64,000 bases of DNA from Pseudomonas sp. JAI120. GTDB lineage: Bacteria; Pseudomonadota; Gammaproteobacteria; Pseudomonadales; Pseudomonadaceae. A program made the position numbers and the translations under genes. The first letter of the stretch is position 1. Each line of letters opens with the position of its first letter. Positions 1 through 7,927 of this stretch are shown piece after piece. The stretch spans positions 186,001 through 250,000 of the forward strand of contig NZ_JACHCZ010000003.1 in NCBI RefSeq assembly GCF_014207255.1, written 5' to 3'. The notes under the pieces were generated by a model, which ran no database searches, was not told the DNA's origin, and saw nothing but the letters and a program-made list of their open reading frames with translations.

Positions 1-248
1 TGATCGATGGCGCCGGCAATAGCCTGGCGGCGAGCATTGATGAAATCGCCACGGGGCTGGCGAACAAGCAGCCGATTGCGATTCAGAGCGATGCCGAGGA
101 GGCCTTGGCGGCGGATCTGGAGCAGATGCCGGATGAGATTGATGAAGGGCAGCGGTTGGTGCAGACGCAGTTGGCGTTGATATGCCGGCAGTTGGGACCG
201 CTGCGCACCTTGGCGGCGCATTTGATCAAGGACACCAGCGCGGCTTAG
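1..248 (+). CDS. C-terminal end of a probable FUSC/YccS-type inner-membrane protein (partial)
   Basis: An open frame runs in from the left edge (first full codon at position 3) and stops with TAG at 246-248, giving about 81 C-terminal residues. The segment is soluble and helical, rich in Ala, Leu, Glu and Gln, and ends in QLGPLRTLAAHLIK. This resembles the cytoplasmic tail of YccS/FUSC-family membrane proteins, but no transmembrane segment lies inside the window, so the family call is an inference from general appearance. The stop is followed almost at once by a REP doublet. Alternative: the tail of any coiled-coil cytoplasmic domain. Confidence 0.45.
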   Translation, partial: IDGAGNSLAASIDEIATGLANKQPIAIQSDAEEALAADLEQMPDEIDEGQRLVQTQLALICRQLGPLRTLAAHLIKDTSAA

Positions 249-254
249 TCCGCT

Positions 255-328
255 ATCGGGGGCAAGCCCCCTCCCACATGTTGACTGTGTTCACAAATCA
301 AAACTGTGGGAGGGGGCTTGCTCCCGAT
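255..328. repeat. REP doublet (GTGGGAGGGGGC family)
   Basis: Two inverted copies of an ATCGGGGGCAAGCCCCCTCC-like unit face each other around a short A/T-rich loop, with the second copy reading as GTGGGAGGGGGCTTGCTCCC. This is the typical fluorescens-group REP doublet, placed between two convergent gene ends. It can fold as a long hairpin and may stabilise or terminate the flanking transcripts. Confidence 0.85.
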
Positions 329-342
329 GAGGCCCACAGGCA

Positions 343-1080
343 TTACATGCCATGGGCCTTCATCAACCGCGCATAACTGCCATCGGCCTTCATCCTGGCA
401 ATCTCGCGGTCAAAACCGGCAACGATCTGCGCATGCTCAGGGTGCTTCAGGCTGACCAGAATATGCAGGCTGTTTTCGCTCAGCGGCGTGGGTAAGAATT
501 CCACCGAATTGCGCACCCGCGCCGATTCCCGCGACAGGTAATAGCGCGCCACATACTCATCCTCCACCGTCAGCCGCACCCGCTGCGCCGCCAGCATGCG
601 CACCGCCATGGCGAAGTTATGCACCGGCACTTTCTGCAACTGCACATCCCCATCGAACGCCGCCGAATAGGCATAACCGCGCACCACGGCAATGGGATAG
701 TCGTGCAACTGTTCCAGGTTCTGAAATTCAATGGGATCGTCACGGCGCTTGATGAAACGCACGCGATTGAGCAGGTATTCACCGGAGAACTGCCCCAAAT
801 GCGTACGCGCCTCGTCGTACCAGGCGTTGACCAGCACGTCATAACGCCCGTCGCCCACGCCCATCAGCGCCCGCGCCCAGGGCACCTGTTCGAAGTCACT
901 GGCGTAACCCGCGCGGGCCAAGGCCGTGGTGACAATGTCGGTCGCCAACCCACCATTGATCAAGGTGGAATCGGTAAAGGGTGGCCAGGCATCCGCGACC
1001 AGGCGCAAACGCTGTGCGTACACAGGCATCGCCAGCAAAAACACTCCAATCAAAGCAACGGCACGAGACAATCGCGGCAT
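343..1080 (-). CDS. Periplasmic solute-binding protein, type 3 (orphan)
   Basis: This 245-residue protein has a cleavable signal peptide (hydrophobic core after MPRLSRA, likely cut after VYA) and the mature start LRLVADAWPPFTD typical of bacterial extracellular solute-binding family 3 (PBPb fold). Such proteins bind amino acids or related small molecules in the periplasm. No permease or ATPase lies next to it, so it may serve a remote transporter or act as a sensor. The ATG at 1080 is preferred over an in-frame TTG at 1086 because AAGGA lies at a suitable distance upstream. It is single-gene and convergent with the gene at the left edge. The ligand cannot be told from sequence. Confidence 0.75.
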   Translation of the reverse strand: MPRLSRAVALIGVFLLAMPVYAQRLRLVADAWPPFTDSTLINGGLATDIVTTALARAGYASDFEQVPWARALMGVGDGRYDVLVNAWYDEARTHLGQFSGEYLLNRVRFIKRRDDPIEFQNLEQLHDYPIAVVRGYAYSAAFDGDVQLQKVPVHNFAMAVRMLAAQRVRLTVEDEYVARYYLSRESARVRNSVEFLPTPLSENSLHILVSLKHPEHAQIVAGFDREIARMKADGSYARLMKAHGM

Positions 1081-1281
1081 GCTCAACGTCCTTGGGGGGC
1101 AGGCGGTGGCCTTAGCTCAGGCAGTGCCTGAGGTTCTAACATTAGCTCAGATTACACAAAGAAACGGACGTCGAGAGCACTCAATGATGGCAAATTGATT
1201 TCATTCACAAAAATAGTTGATTTAGACACCGCTGCCCGTCGCGCTTACTATCCAGAACAGACATTTACGTGAGAACACACC

Positions 1282-1734
1282 ATGACAGTCGATTGGGTCT
1301 GCAAGCATCACACTGACCTGGGCAAGGAGCAGCTGTACGCCATTTTGCGTTTGCGCGGCGAGGTCTTCGTTGTCGAACAGAAGTGCATCTACCAGGACAT
1401 CGACGGGCAAGACCTGGCGGGCGATACCCACCACCTGATGGCTTGGAAAGACGACGAACTGGTGGCCTACCTGCGCCTGCTGGACCCGGAGTCCCAGGGC
1501 GGCGACGTGGTGATCGGCCGGGTGATCGTTGCGCCGGTTGCACGGGGCACCGGGCTGGGGCACCAGATGATGGAAGAAACCCTCAGGCAGATTGAGGATA
1601 TCTGGCCCGAGACGCCGATCTTCCTGTCAGCCCAGGCACATTTGCAGGGGTATTACGGGCGGTATGGGTTTGTGGTGGCGGGTGAGGAGTACCTGGAGGA
1701 TGACATTCCACATATCGGAATGCGGCGCGCTTGA
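1282..1734 (+). CDS. elaA: ElaA-type GNAT N-acetyltransferase
   Basis: The 150-residue product matches the ElaA subfamily of GCN5-related acetyltransferases in length and motifs. It has RGEVFVVEQ near residue 30, the acetyl-CoA loop VAPVARGTGLG near 75-85, and a closing YYGRYGFVVAGEEYLEDDIPH with the terminal histidine. The substrate of ElaA proteins is not established; they use acetyl-CoA in the cytoplasm. A GAGAACAC ribosome site precedes the ATG. It is monocistronic, with a REP doublet after the stop. Family assignment is firm and the symbol follows the E. coli homologue. Confidence 0.85.
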   Translation: MTVDWVCKHHTDLGKEQLYAILRLRGEVFVVEQKCIYQDIDGQDLAGDTHHLMAWKDDELVAYLRLLDPESQGGDVVIGRVIVAPVARGTGLGHQMMEETLRQIEDIWPETPIFLSAQAHLQGYYGRYGFVVAGEEYLEDDIPHIGMRRA

Positions 1735-1764
1735 GACTGCCATCGGGGCGGTGCGACGATTCGA

Positions 1765-1830
1765 CAAGCCCCCTCCCACATTTTGAATGTATTCACCGTT
1801 CAAACTGCGGGAGGGGGCTTGCTCCCGATA
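1765..1830. repeat. REP doublet (GTGGGAGGGGGC family)
   Basis: CAAGCCCCCTCCCACA at 1765-1780 is answered by the inverted GCGGGAGGGGGCTTGCTCCC at 1807-1826 across a loop of about 26 bases. It is the same family as the element at 255-328 and lies between two convergent genes. Confidence 0.8.
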
Positions 1831-1854
1831 GCGTCGGCCCAGCCACCGCTGAAC

Positions 1855-2151
1855 TCAGGGGTAATCCAGAACCCGCTTGATCTGACTGAGATTCCCCTCG
1901 ATCCACCCCCGATCAATCGCGCCCCAGTCGCGAATCCGATAGTGCCCGGCATGGTTGCGGGCCCCCTCTTCCTGCTCGAACTCACACACGATATCCAAGT
2001 CGGCCAGCGCCGCAATCGTGTCCTGCGCGGTGCGCCGGGGCATGCCGGTGACGTCGGTCAATGCCGGGACGCTGCTGGCCAACCCACTGTCGATCAGGTA
2101 CGCCACGTACAGGCGGCGGTAGAAGCTGCTTTTGGTCTTGCTCACATCCAT
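1855..2151 (-). CDS. Small winged helix-turn-helix protein
   Basis: A 98-residue protein starting MDVSKTKSSFYRRLYVAYLID. The part around residues 25-60 (SVPALTDVTGMPRRTAQDTIAALADLDIVCEF) has the shape of a winged HTH: a helix, a turn at GMPRRT and a recognition helix. The C-terminal half is a basic/aromatic tail ending in LDYP. The ATG at 2151 is chosen because AAGG lies just upstream; the open frame runs further but would overlap the upstream gene. It follows the YgjP-like metallopeptidase by 19 bases on the same strand, so the two are probably co-transcribed. Likely a DNA-binding regulator of unknown targets. Confidence 0.65.
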   Translation of the reverse strand: MDVSKTKSSFYRRLYVAYLIDSGLASSVPALTDVTGMPRRTAQDTIAALADLDIVCEFEQEEGARNHAGHYRIRDWGAIDRGWIEGNLSQIKRVLDYP

Positions 2152-2170
2152 GGTCAGTCGCCTTGTGCGG

Positions 2171-2671
2171 TCAGGGTTTGCCCTGCAGGTCGCGATACGT
2201 GAGGTACACCCGCAGGTCAAATTCCACCTGGTGGTAGCCGGGCATCATGTAGTCGCAGAGTTTGTAGAACGCTTTGTTGTGGTCCGATTCCTTGAAGTGC
2301 GCCAGCTCGTGAACCACGATCATGCGCAGGAATTGCGGTGCGGCCTCTTTGAACAGCGAGGCAATGCGGATCTCTTTCTTGGATTTGAGGTTGCCGCCCT
2401 GCACCCGTGAAATTGTGGTGTGCAGGCCAAGGGCGCGGTGGGTCAGGTCCAGGCGGTTATCGAACAGCACTTTGTCGATGGCCGGCGCGTTGCGCAGGTG
2501 TTCCTGCTTCAAGGCCTGGGCATAGGCGTACAGGGCTTTGTCGCTCTGCACCCCATGGCGGTCGGGGTAACGCTGCTCCAGATAGGCGCCCAACTGGTCC
2601 TTGGCGATCAGTTGGCGTACTTGCTCCTGGAGGGCTGCGGGGTAGGCCTGGAGGTATTTCAGCGCGGTCAT
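2171..2671 (-). CDS. YgjP-like (M48-related) metallopeptidase domain protein
   Basis: This 166-residue protein carries the zinc motif HELAH (VVHELAHFKESDH, residues around 122-134) followed by an acidic/His region expected of YgjP/DUF45 metal-dependent hydrolases. The two His and the Glu form the zinc and catalytic site in the M48-like superfamily. There is no signal peptide or membrane segment, so it should be cytosolic. Homologues begin MTALKYLQAYPA as here. An in-frame TTG at 2683 is an alternative start, and neither site has a strong ribosome site. It is upstream in a two-gene unit with the winged-helix gene. Its substrate is unknown. Confidence 0.75.
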   Translation of the reverse strand: MTALKYLQAYPAALQEQVRQLIAKDQLGAYLEQRYPDRHGVQSDKALYAYAQALKQEHLRNAPAIDKVLFDNRLDLTHRALGLHTTISRVQGGNLKSKKEIRIASLFKEAAPQFLRMIVVHELAHFKESDHNKAFYKLCDYMMPGYHQVEFDLRVYLTYRDLQGKP

Positions 2672-2713
2672 TGGGGTCTGCAACAGGATTCGAATGGCGC
2701 CAGTGTAGCGAAT

Positions 2714-4819
2714 TCAGCGCACGCGAGCGCGCGACCAGTCGAGCACTTCTTCGGCTATCAACGGCTGCGCCGCCCACGGCCCCTGGATAAACGGGCAACC
2801 CTGGGCCTTGAGCCACTGGGCCTGCTCCTGGGTTTCTACACCCTCGGCCACCACGACCACCTCAAAATGCCCGCACAGCTCGATAATGCTGCGCGCCATC
2901 GCCGCATCCCGCACCGAGCCCGGCAGCCGCGCAACCAATTGCGGATCAAGCTTGAGCGTGTCGAACGCCAGGTCGCGCAAATGCGCCAGGGAACACTGCC
3001 CCGAACCGAAGTCATCCAGGGCGATACGCACCCCGATACGGCGCAGCAACTTGAGCTGCTTGGCGGCCTCTTCCAGGTTACTCATCAGGCAGTCCTCGCT
3101 GATTTCCACCTCCAGCTGACGCCCCTGCAGCCCATGTCGCTCCAACACCTGCTGCAACTGATTGGCCAGGTTAGGCGTATTGAATTGGCTGCTGCTCAGG
3201 CTCACGCTCAGCACCAATTCATCGTCGAACGTCGCCTGCCAGGCCTGGCGCTGGGCCGCAACCTGCTGGTAAATCCAGGCGCTCAGTTGGCTGATCAGCC
3301 GCGCCTCTTCCAGCAACGGCAAAAAAAGCCCCGGCGGCACATCGCCGACGCTGGGGTGTTGCCAGCGCAACAACACCTCAACGCCGCGCAGGCGGCCATC
3401 CACCAGCGAGACCTGAGGTTGATAGACCAAGGTGAAATCCTTGTTCTGAATCGCCGTGCGCACGCTGTCTTCGAGCATCAGCCGCGAGCGGGCGCGCCCG
3501 TTCATTTCCTGGTCGTAATAGCGATACTGTTGACGGCCTGCGCGTTTGGCTTCGTACATGGCGATGTCGGCCGCACGCAACAACCCATTCAAATCCGAGC
3601 CACAGTCCGGGAAGGTGGCGATGCCGATACTGACGCCGAGCATGACATCCAAACCATCGACCTGCTGGCACGCAGAAACTCGCTCGATCAGTTTTTCCGA
3701 AATTTTTGCCGCCTGCTCCGGGAACTCAAGCTCCAGCAACGCCGTGAATTCGTCGCCGCCCATGCGGCCGAGAATGTCGTAGGAACGCAGACAGCCCTGC
3801 AATTGCTCCGAGACCCAGCGCAGAACCCGGTCGCCGGCATCATGGCCCAGGGAATCGTTGACCCGTTTGAAGCCGTCAAGGTCCAGGTACAGCAGCACCA
3901 GGGCCTGCTCTGTCCGCTCGCTGCGCAATAACGTGTTTTCCACCGCCTGGTAAAAACCGCGCCGGTTCAGCAGCCCCGTCAGCGGGTCGGTCACGGCCTG
4001 GAACTCCAGCTGCTGGTGCAGGTGGCGCACTTCGGACATATCCAGCACCGTCACCACCATGGCCTTCTGCTCAGCCGGCAGCGGCGCGCAGGACAACGCC
4101 ACCGGCACTTGCTGGCCACGGCCGGTACGCAGGAGCGCATCGTGCAGGCGCCAGGTTTCACCCCGGCGATAGCCGGCGAACATCTGCGACTCCAGCCAGA
4201 CGGGCACATGGGGTTTTTGCAGGAACCTCAGGAAGTCCTGGCCTTGCAGTTCCTGGATCGTGGCATTGAGCAGGCGCGAAATCGCCGGGTTGGCGTATTC
4301 GATCACGCCCTCTTCACTCACCACCAGGATGCCCTCGGCGGCGTTATCCAACACCGACGCATTGAACGCCCGGGCGGACTCCAGGTCATGGCTCAGGCGC
4401 TGCAAGGCCCGACGGTTGCGCTGGTGCTCCAGCAACGCCTGGACCTTAGGCTTGAGAATGTGCGGGTCGAAGGGTTTGAACAGGTAGTCGATGGCGCCGC
4501 TGGCGTAGCCTTCCAGCACGGCGGCGGGAGATTGGGCGTTGGCGCTTAGAAAGATGATCGGGGTCATGCGCGTGCGGTGACTGCCGCGCATCAAGCGGGC
4601 AACTTCGAAGCCGTCCATGCCGGGCATCATCACATCCAGCAGCACCAGGTCGACATCATGCTGCAGCAGCAACTCCAGGGCTTCCACCCCGGACGCAGCG
4701 GTCACCACCAGCCAATCATCGCGTTGTAGAAGCGCACACATGCTGATCAGATTTTCAGGGTAGTCATCGACCACCAGAAGAACCGAACTGCCATCGCCAT
4801 GAGGTGGAGCGCATTCCAT
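2714..4819 (-). CDS. REC-PAS-GGDEF-EAL response regulator of c-di-GMP turnover
   Basis: The 701-residue protein has four parts. A receiver domain spans about 12-130 (phospho-acceptor Asp62 in LLDVMMPGMDG, Lys in LFKPF), a PAS domain about 150-265, a GGDEF domain about 275-435 and an EAL domain about 450-695. GGDEF (354-358) is intact and an RxxD inhibitory site (RSYD, 345-348) lies just before it. The EAL signature reads EVL (481-483), but the metal-binding residues ALDDFGSG, KLD and the Glu of VVAEGVE are kept, so both cyclase and phosphodiesterase activity are possible. ATG at 4819 is chosen over GTG 4852 because AGGAAGAG precedes it. No cognate histidine kinase is adjacent. Confidence 0.88.
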   Translation of the reverse strand: MECAPPHGDGSSVLLVVDDYPENLISMCALLQRDDWLVVTAASGVEALELLLQHDVDLVLLDVMMPGMDGFEVARLMRGSHRTRMTPIIFLSANAQSPAAVLEGYASGAIDYLFKPFDPHILKPKVQALLEHQRNRRALQRLSHDLESARAFNASVLDNAAEGILVVSEEGVIEYANPAISRLLNATIQELQGQDFLRFLQKPHVPVWLESQMFAGYRRGETWRLHDALLRTGRGQQVPVALSCAPLPAEQKAMVVTVLDMSEVRHLHQQLEFQAVTDPLTGLLNRRGFYQAVENTLLRSERTEQALVLLYLDLDGFKRVNDSLGHDAGDRVLRWVSEQLQGCLRSYDILGRMGGDEFTALLELEFPEQAAKISEKLIERVSACQQVDGLDVMLGVSIGIATFPDCGSDLNGLLRAADIAMYEAKRAGRQQYRYYDQEMNGRARSRLMLEDSVRTAIQNKDFTLVYQPQVSLVDGRLRGVEVLLRWQHPSVGDVPPGLFLPLLEEARLISQLSAWIYQQVAAQRQAWQATFDDELVLSVSLSSSQFNTPNLANQLQQVLERHGLQGRQLEVEISEDCLMSNLEEAAKQLKLLRRIGVRIALDDFGSGQCSLAHLRDLAFDTLKLDPQLVARLPGSVRDAAMARSIIELCGHFEVVVVAEGVETQEQAQWLKAQGCPFIQGPWAAQPLIAEEVLDWSRARVR

Positions 4820-5127
4820 GCTAGGTCTCTTCCTTAGGTCTACTCCGGTCACTTCTGAGAGAAAACCCGGACAAACATTGAGGCCTCACTCTAGCCCCGG
4901 TTCCTGAAAATCAGAAGTGACGTGGATGCCATCATTGCGCCAAAGTTCAGTCAGCCGACTAACGGTCAACCTCTACAGCCCACGTTTCATGGGAAACATG
5001 GCTTTTTGGCATTCCTTTGGCGCCAATAAATTGCCAGTAAATGTTTAACAACTGGCCGACCACCGCCTATAAAGAACCTGTCAGGCCCCCGGGCCAAAGC
5101 CTTCACCCCCTGTAAAAGGCCAACGCC
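4820..5127. other. Divergent intergenic region with a candidate promoter for the PL7 gene
   Basis: The 308-base gap between the c-di-GMP gene and the alginate lyase-like gene has no convincing reading frame. A candidate sigma-70 promoter for the plus-strand gene is TTAACA at 5045-5050 and TATAAA at 5068-5073, 17 bases apart, which would start transcription about 50 bases before the ATG at 5128. An imperfect inverted pair (GCGCCAAAG near 4938 and CTTTGGCGC near 5019) spans about 85 bases; its role is unknown. Confidence 0.35.
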
Positions 5128-5793
5128 ATGATCGACCTCTCCACCTGGAACCTGAGCATTCCGGTCGGCTCCCCGCCCGCCACCATCGACACCCCAAAAC
5201 TGATGAGCGGTTTCAACGACCAATACTTCCAGGCCGAAGGCAGCAACGTGCAATTCTGGACACCGGTCACCGGCACCCGCACCGAAAACGCCGTGTACCC
5301 ACGCAGCGAACTGCGCGAAACCTACGCCGACGGCCGCCTGCGCAACTGGACCTACCCCGAAGCCGATAACTTCCTGCGCGCCACCCTCGCGGTCAACCAG
5401 GTGCCCTCCAGCGGCAAGATCGTCATCGGCCAGATCCACGCCTACGACAGCCAGAAACCGCTGATCAAACTCGAATACCAGTTCAAGGAAAAGACCCAGA
5501 CCGGCAACATCGTCGCCAAGGTGCGCATGCGCCCGGATGAAAATGAAAGCCGCGTGATCATCGTCGCGTCCAATGTGCCGCTGGAGAAAAGCTTTACCTA
5601 CGTGATCAACCTCAACAAAGCCGGGCTGCTCAGCGTGTACGCCGCCGACAGTGAGTGGAACGAACGCATCGGTGCAGCGTGGGCGGCCAAGCCGCTGTAC
5701 TTCAAGGCGGGCGCTTATGTGCAGGACAACAGCGGGGACAGCAAGGAAGGCGCAAAGGTGACGTTTGCGAAGTTGGATATTGATCACGAGTGA
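5128..5793 (+). CDS. Polysaccharide lyase family 7 (alginate lyase-like) protein
   Basis: The 221-residue protein carries the three PL7 signatures in order: RSELR (59-63), QIH (102-104) and YFKAGAYVQ (191-199). In PL7 these line the active groove of the beta-jelly-roll; the Arg, Gln/His and Tyr take part in beta-elimination of alginate. The length fits a single catalytic domain. There is no signal peptide: the protein opens MIDLSTWNLSIPV, directly at the fold. It may therefore be cytoplasmic, or leave the cell by a route without a cleaved signal. A GGCC-rich spacer precedes the ATG with only a weak AAAGG. It is monocistronic. Confidence 0.85.
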   Translation: MIDLSTWNLSIPVGSPPATIDTPKLMSGFNDQYFQAEGSNVQFWTPVTGTRTENAVYPRSELRETYADGRLRNWTYPEADNFLRATLAVNQVPSSGKIVIGQIHAYDSQKPLIKLEYQFKEKTQTGNIVAKVRMRPDENESRVIIVASNVPLEKSFTYVINLNKAGLLSVYAADSEWNERIGAAWAAKPLYFKAGAYVQDNSGDSKEGAKVTFAKLDIDHE

Positions 5794-5922
5794 AGGGACT
5801 GGCCTCATTTCGAGCAGGGATTGTCTGATCAGCACTAGGACCATTCCTTGGTAAACGCCCTCCAACACCTTAGGACTCGGTGCTGGTCCTACACGCCTGC
5901 AAGCTGATCAAATTCCAGCGAC

Positions 5923-5953
5923 AAAAAAGCCCGCATCGCTGCGGGCTTCTTTT
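5923..5953 (-). terminator. Rho-independent terminator, probably bidirectional
   Basis: AGCCCGCA (5928-5935) pairs with TGCGGGCT (5940-5947) around a 4-base loop. A run of A on the left gives a T-tract for minus-strand transcripts from fba, and a CTTTT on the right could serve transcripts from the plus strand. It sits 15 bases after the fba stop. Confidence 0.85.
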
Positions 5954-5967
5954 GTAACGCCTGAGGC

Positions 5968-7032
5968 TTAGTTCACCTTAGCGTTCAACTCACCTTTCAG
6001 GTAACGCTGGTACATCGCTTCCAACGAAACCGGCTTGATCTTCGACGCATTACCGGCAGTGCCGAAGGCTTCGTAGCGAGCGATACACACATCACGCATC
6101 GCGGTCACGGTTGCGCCGAAGAATTTACGTGGGTCGAACTCGCTCGGGTTGGTGGCCATCAGGCGACGCATCGCGCCGGTGGACGCCAGGCGCAGGTCGG
6201 TGTCGATGTTGACCTTGCGCACGCCGTACTTGATGCCTTCGACGATTTCTTCAACCGGTACGCCGTAGGTTTCTTTGATGTCGCCGCCGTACTGGTTGAT
6301 GATCGCCAGCCATTCTTGCGGTACCGAGGAAGAGCCGTGCATCACCAGGTGGGTGTTAGGGATGCGCTTGTGGATTTCCTTGATGCGGTCGATGGCCAGT
6401 ACGTCGCCGGTCGGTGGCTTGGTGAACTTGTAGGCGCCGTGGCTGGTGCCGATGGCGATTGCCAGGGCGTCCACTTGGGTCTTCTTGACGAAGTCGGCAG
6501 CTTCTTCCGGGTCGGTCAGCATCTGACTGTGATCCAGCACGCCTTCGGCGCCGATGCCGTCTTCTTCACCGGCCATGCCGGTTTCCAGGGAACCCAGGCA
6601 ACCCAGTTCGCCTTCAACCGAAACGCCGCAGGCATGGGCCATGGCCACGGTTTGTTGGGTTACGCGCACGTTGTACTCGTAGTCGGTCGGGGTCTTGCCG
6701 TCTTCACCGAGGGAGCCGTCCATCATTACCGAGCTGAAACCCAGTTGAATGGAGCGCTGGCACACGTCAGGGCTGGTGCCGTGGTCCTGGTGCATGCACA
6801 CCGGGATATGTGGGAATTCTTCGATCGCAGCGAGGATCAGGTGACGCAGGAAAGGAGCACCGGCGTATTTGCGCGCACCGGCCGAAGCCTGGACGATCAC
6901 TGGGGAGTCGGTCTTGTCAGCGGCTTCCATGATGGCGCGCATCTGCTCAAGGTTGTTGACGTTAAAGGCTGGGACGCCGTAGCCGAACTCGGCTGCGTGG
7001 TCCAGCATTTGACGCATGCTGATAAGTGCCAT
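5968..7032 (-). CDS. fba: Class II fructose-1,6-bisphosphate aldolase
   Basis: The 354-residue enzyme cleaves fructose-1,6-bisphosphate to glyceraldehyde-3-phosphate and dihydroxyacetone phosphate, and runs in the gluconeogenic direction in Pseudomonas. It shows the zinc-site motif MHQDHG near residue 80, the VEGELG segment, HGSSSVPQEW, and KVNIDTDLR. The Calvin-type class II aldolases share this length. A GGGAGAG ribosome site precedes the ATG. The gene closes the tktA-epd-pgk block but is separated from it by a REP doublet, so it may have its own promoter. A strong terminator follows. Confidence 0.97.
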   Translation of the reverse strand: MALISMRQMLDHAAEFGYGVPAFNVNNLEQMRAIMEAADKTDSPVIVQASAGARKYAGAPFLRHLILAAIEEFPHIPVCMHQDHGTSPDVCQRSIQLGFSSVMMDGSLGEDGKTPTDYEYNVRVTQQTVAMAHACGVSVEGELGCLGSLETGMAGEEDGIGAEGVLDHSQMLTDPEEAADFVKKTQVDALAIAIGTSHGAYKFTKPPTGDVLAIDRIKEIHKRIPNTHLVMHGSSSVPQEWLAIINQYGGDIKETYGVPVEEIVEGIKYGVRKVNIDTDLRLASTGAMRRLMATNPSEFDPRKFFGATVTAMRDVCIARYEAFGTAGNASKIKPVSLEAMYQRYLKGELNAKVN

Positions 7033-7151
7033 TGTGTTGTCTCTCCCGGTCGAGGGTCGTTAATCGTGCAAGCCTGCCGTAGCGGCGGCTGCTATTCAAG
7101 TTATTGCAGGTCAGGCTTTGCATGCCTGGCGTGCTGAATCGTTATTGCTGA

Positions 7152-7242
7152 TGTGGGAGGGGGGCTTGCCCCCGATGACAGCCTGTCAGTGATGACTCTG
7201 TTGGCTGATCCACCGCTATCGGGGGCAAGCCCCCTCCCACAC
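7152..7242. repeat. REP doublet (GTGGGAGGGGGC family)
   Basis: TGTGGGAGGGGGGCTTGCCC at 7152-7171 and its inverted partner ending CCCCCTCCCACA at 7242 enclose a loop of about 40 bases. It lies between the MliC-like lipoprotein gene and fba on the same strand, and could attenuate read-through or protect the upstream mRNA. Confidence 0.85.
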
Positions 7243-7277
7243 ATTTTGGTCTCATCGATGGTGAGGCCGCGTTCTAT

Positions 7278-7610
7278 TTACTGGGCCTTGCAGCCGCGCC
7301 CGATCAAATCGTCGGTGGCAACCCAGTAAACCAGGCCTTCCTCACCTTTTGTGTGAAACGCCAACTGGTCGTTGCTGTACAGCACGCCCGAAGCCGCCAC
7401 ATCCTGTTTGAGGCGATAAACCTGGTCGGAACCGCCGAGGCGTACATCCACCTCACTGCGGGCCTGGTTGGCGAAGCGCCAGTTGACCTCGGCCTTGCTG
7501 TCGCAGGTCCAGGTGGTCCACTTACCTTCCGGCTCTGCTTTGTTGAACATGTTCATGCTGCTGCAACCGGCCAATAGGGCCAGGGCTGCCAGGGCGAAAA
7601 CGCCTTTCAT
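7278..7610 (-). CDS. MliC-family lipoprotein (C-type lysozyme inhibitor-like)
   Basis: A 110-residue lipoprotein: MKGVFALAALALLAGC ends in a lipobox with Cys16. The mature part has the MliC pattern: an early WTCDS cysteine, YRLKQDVAASGVLYSN, a GEEGLVYW aromatic stretch and a C-terminal Cys that can form a disulfide. MliC proteins inhibit C-type lysozymes at the outer membrane. ATG at 7610 is preferred over TTG 7634 because GAGGA is well placed. It follows the other small lipoprotein by 60 bases and sits between pgk and fba. Family call is probable; inhibitory activity is inferred. Confidence 0.75.
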   Translation of the reverse strand: MKGVFALAALALLAGCSSMNMFNKAEPEGKWTTWTCDSKAEVNWRFANQARSEVDVRLGGSDQVYRLKQDVAASGVLYSNDQLAFHTKGEEGLVYWVATDDLIGRGCKAQ

Positions 7611-7670
7611 AGCCAATCCTCGCAGCGGGGCCAAAGGCCGCCGATGCCGTCGGTTAGTTGATCAGACCCG

Positions 7671-7898
7671 TCAAGGGCAACCCTGTTCCTGACCGTTGGG
7701 CGCAGAGTCATATCTCTCCAGCCGTTCGTTGCCGATACGCTTGTTGATCACCGGCATGGTCTCGGCTTGCCAGTCAGCCTGGTAGCAGGTTTTTTTCTGC
7801 TCCGGGGCAGGTTTCCCTGCCTGCGGCGCTGCGCTTGGCGTGCTGCCGCAGCCGGCCAACAGGCCCGCTGCGATCACCATTGCCAACGACTTGATCAT
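7671..7898 (-). CDS. Small lipoprotein of unknown function
   Basis: The 75-residue product has a lipoprotein signal (MIKSLAMVIAAGLLAGC, lipobox Cys17) and then a short Pro/Ala linker and a compact domain with two Cys (KKTCYQADW and the terminal QGCP) that could pair. AAAAGGAGC just before ATG 7898 decides the start; the frame also opens at GTG 7922. It begins 29 bases after the pgk stop, so it is very likely co-transcribed with pgk. I do not recognise a named family. The same position is occupied by small hypothetical genes in P. aeruginosa as I recall it. Confidence 0.7.
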   Translation of the reverse strand: MIKSLAMVIAAGLLAGCGSTPSAAPQAGKPAPEQKKTCYQADWQAETMPVINKRIGNERLERYDSAPNGQEQGCP

Positions 7899-7927
7899 GG
7901 GAATGCTCCTTTTCCGGATCACGAGCC

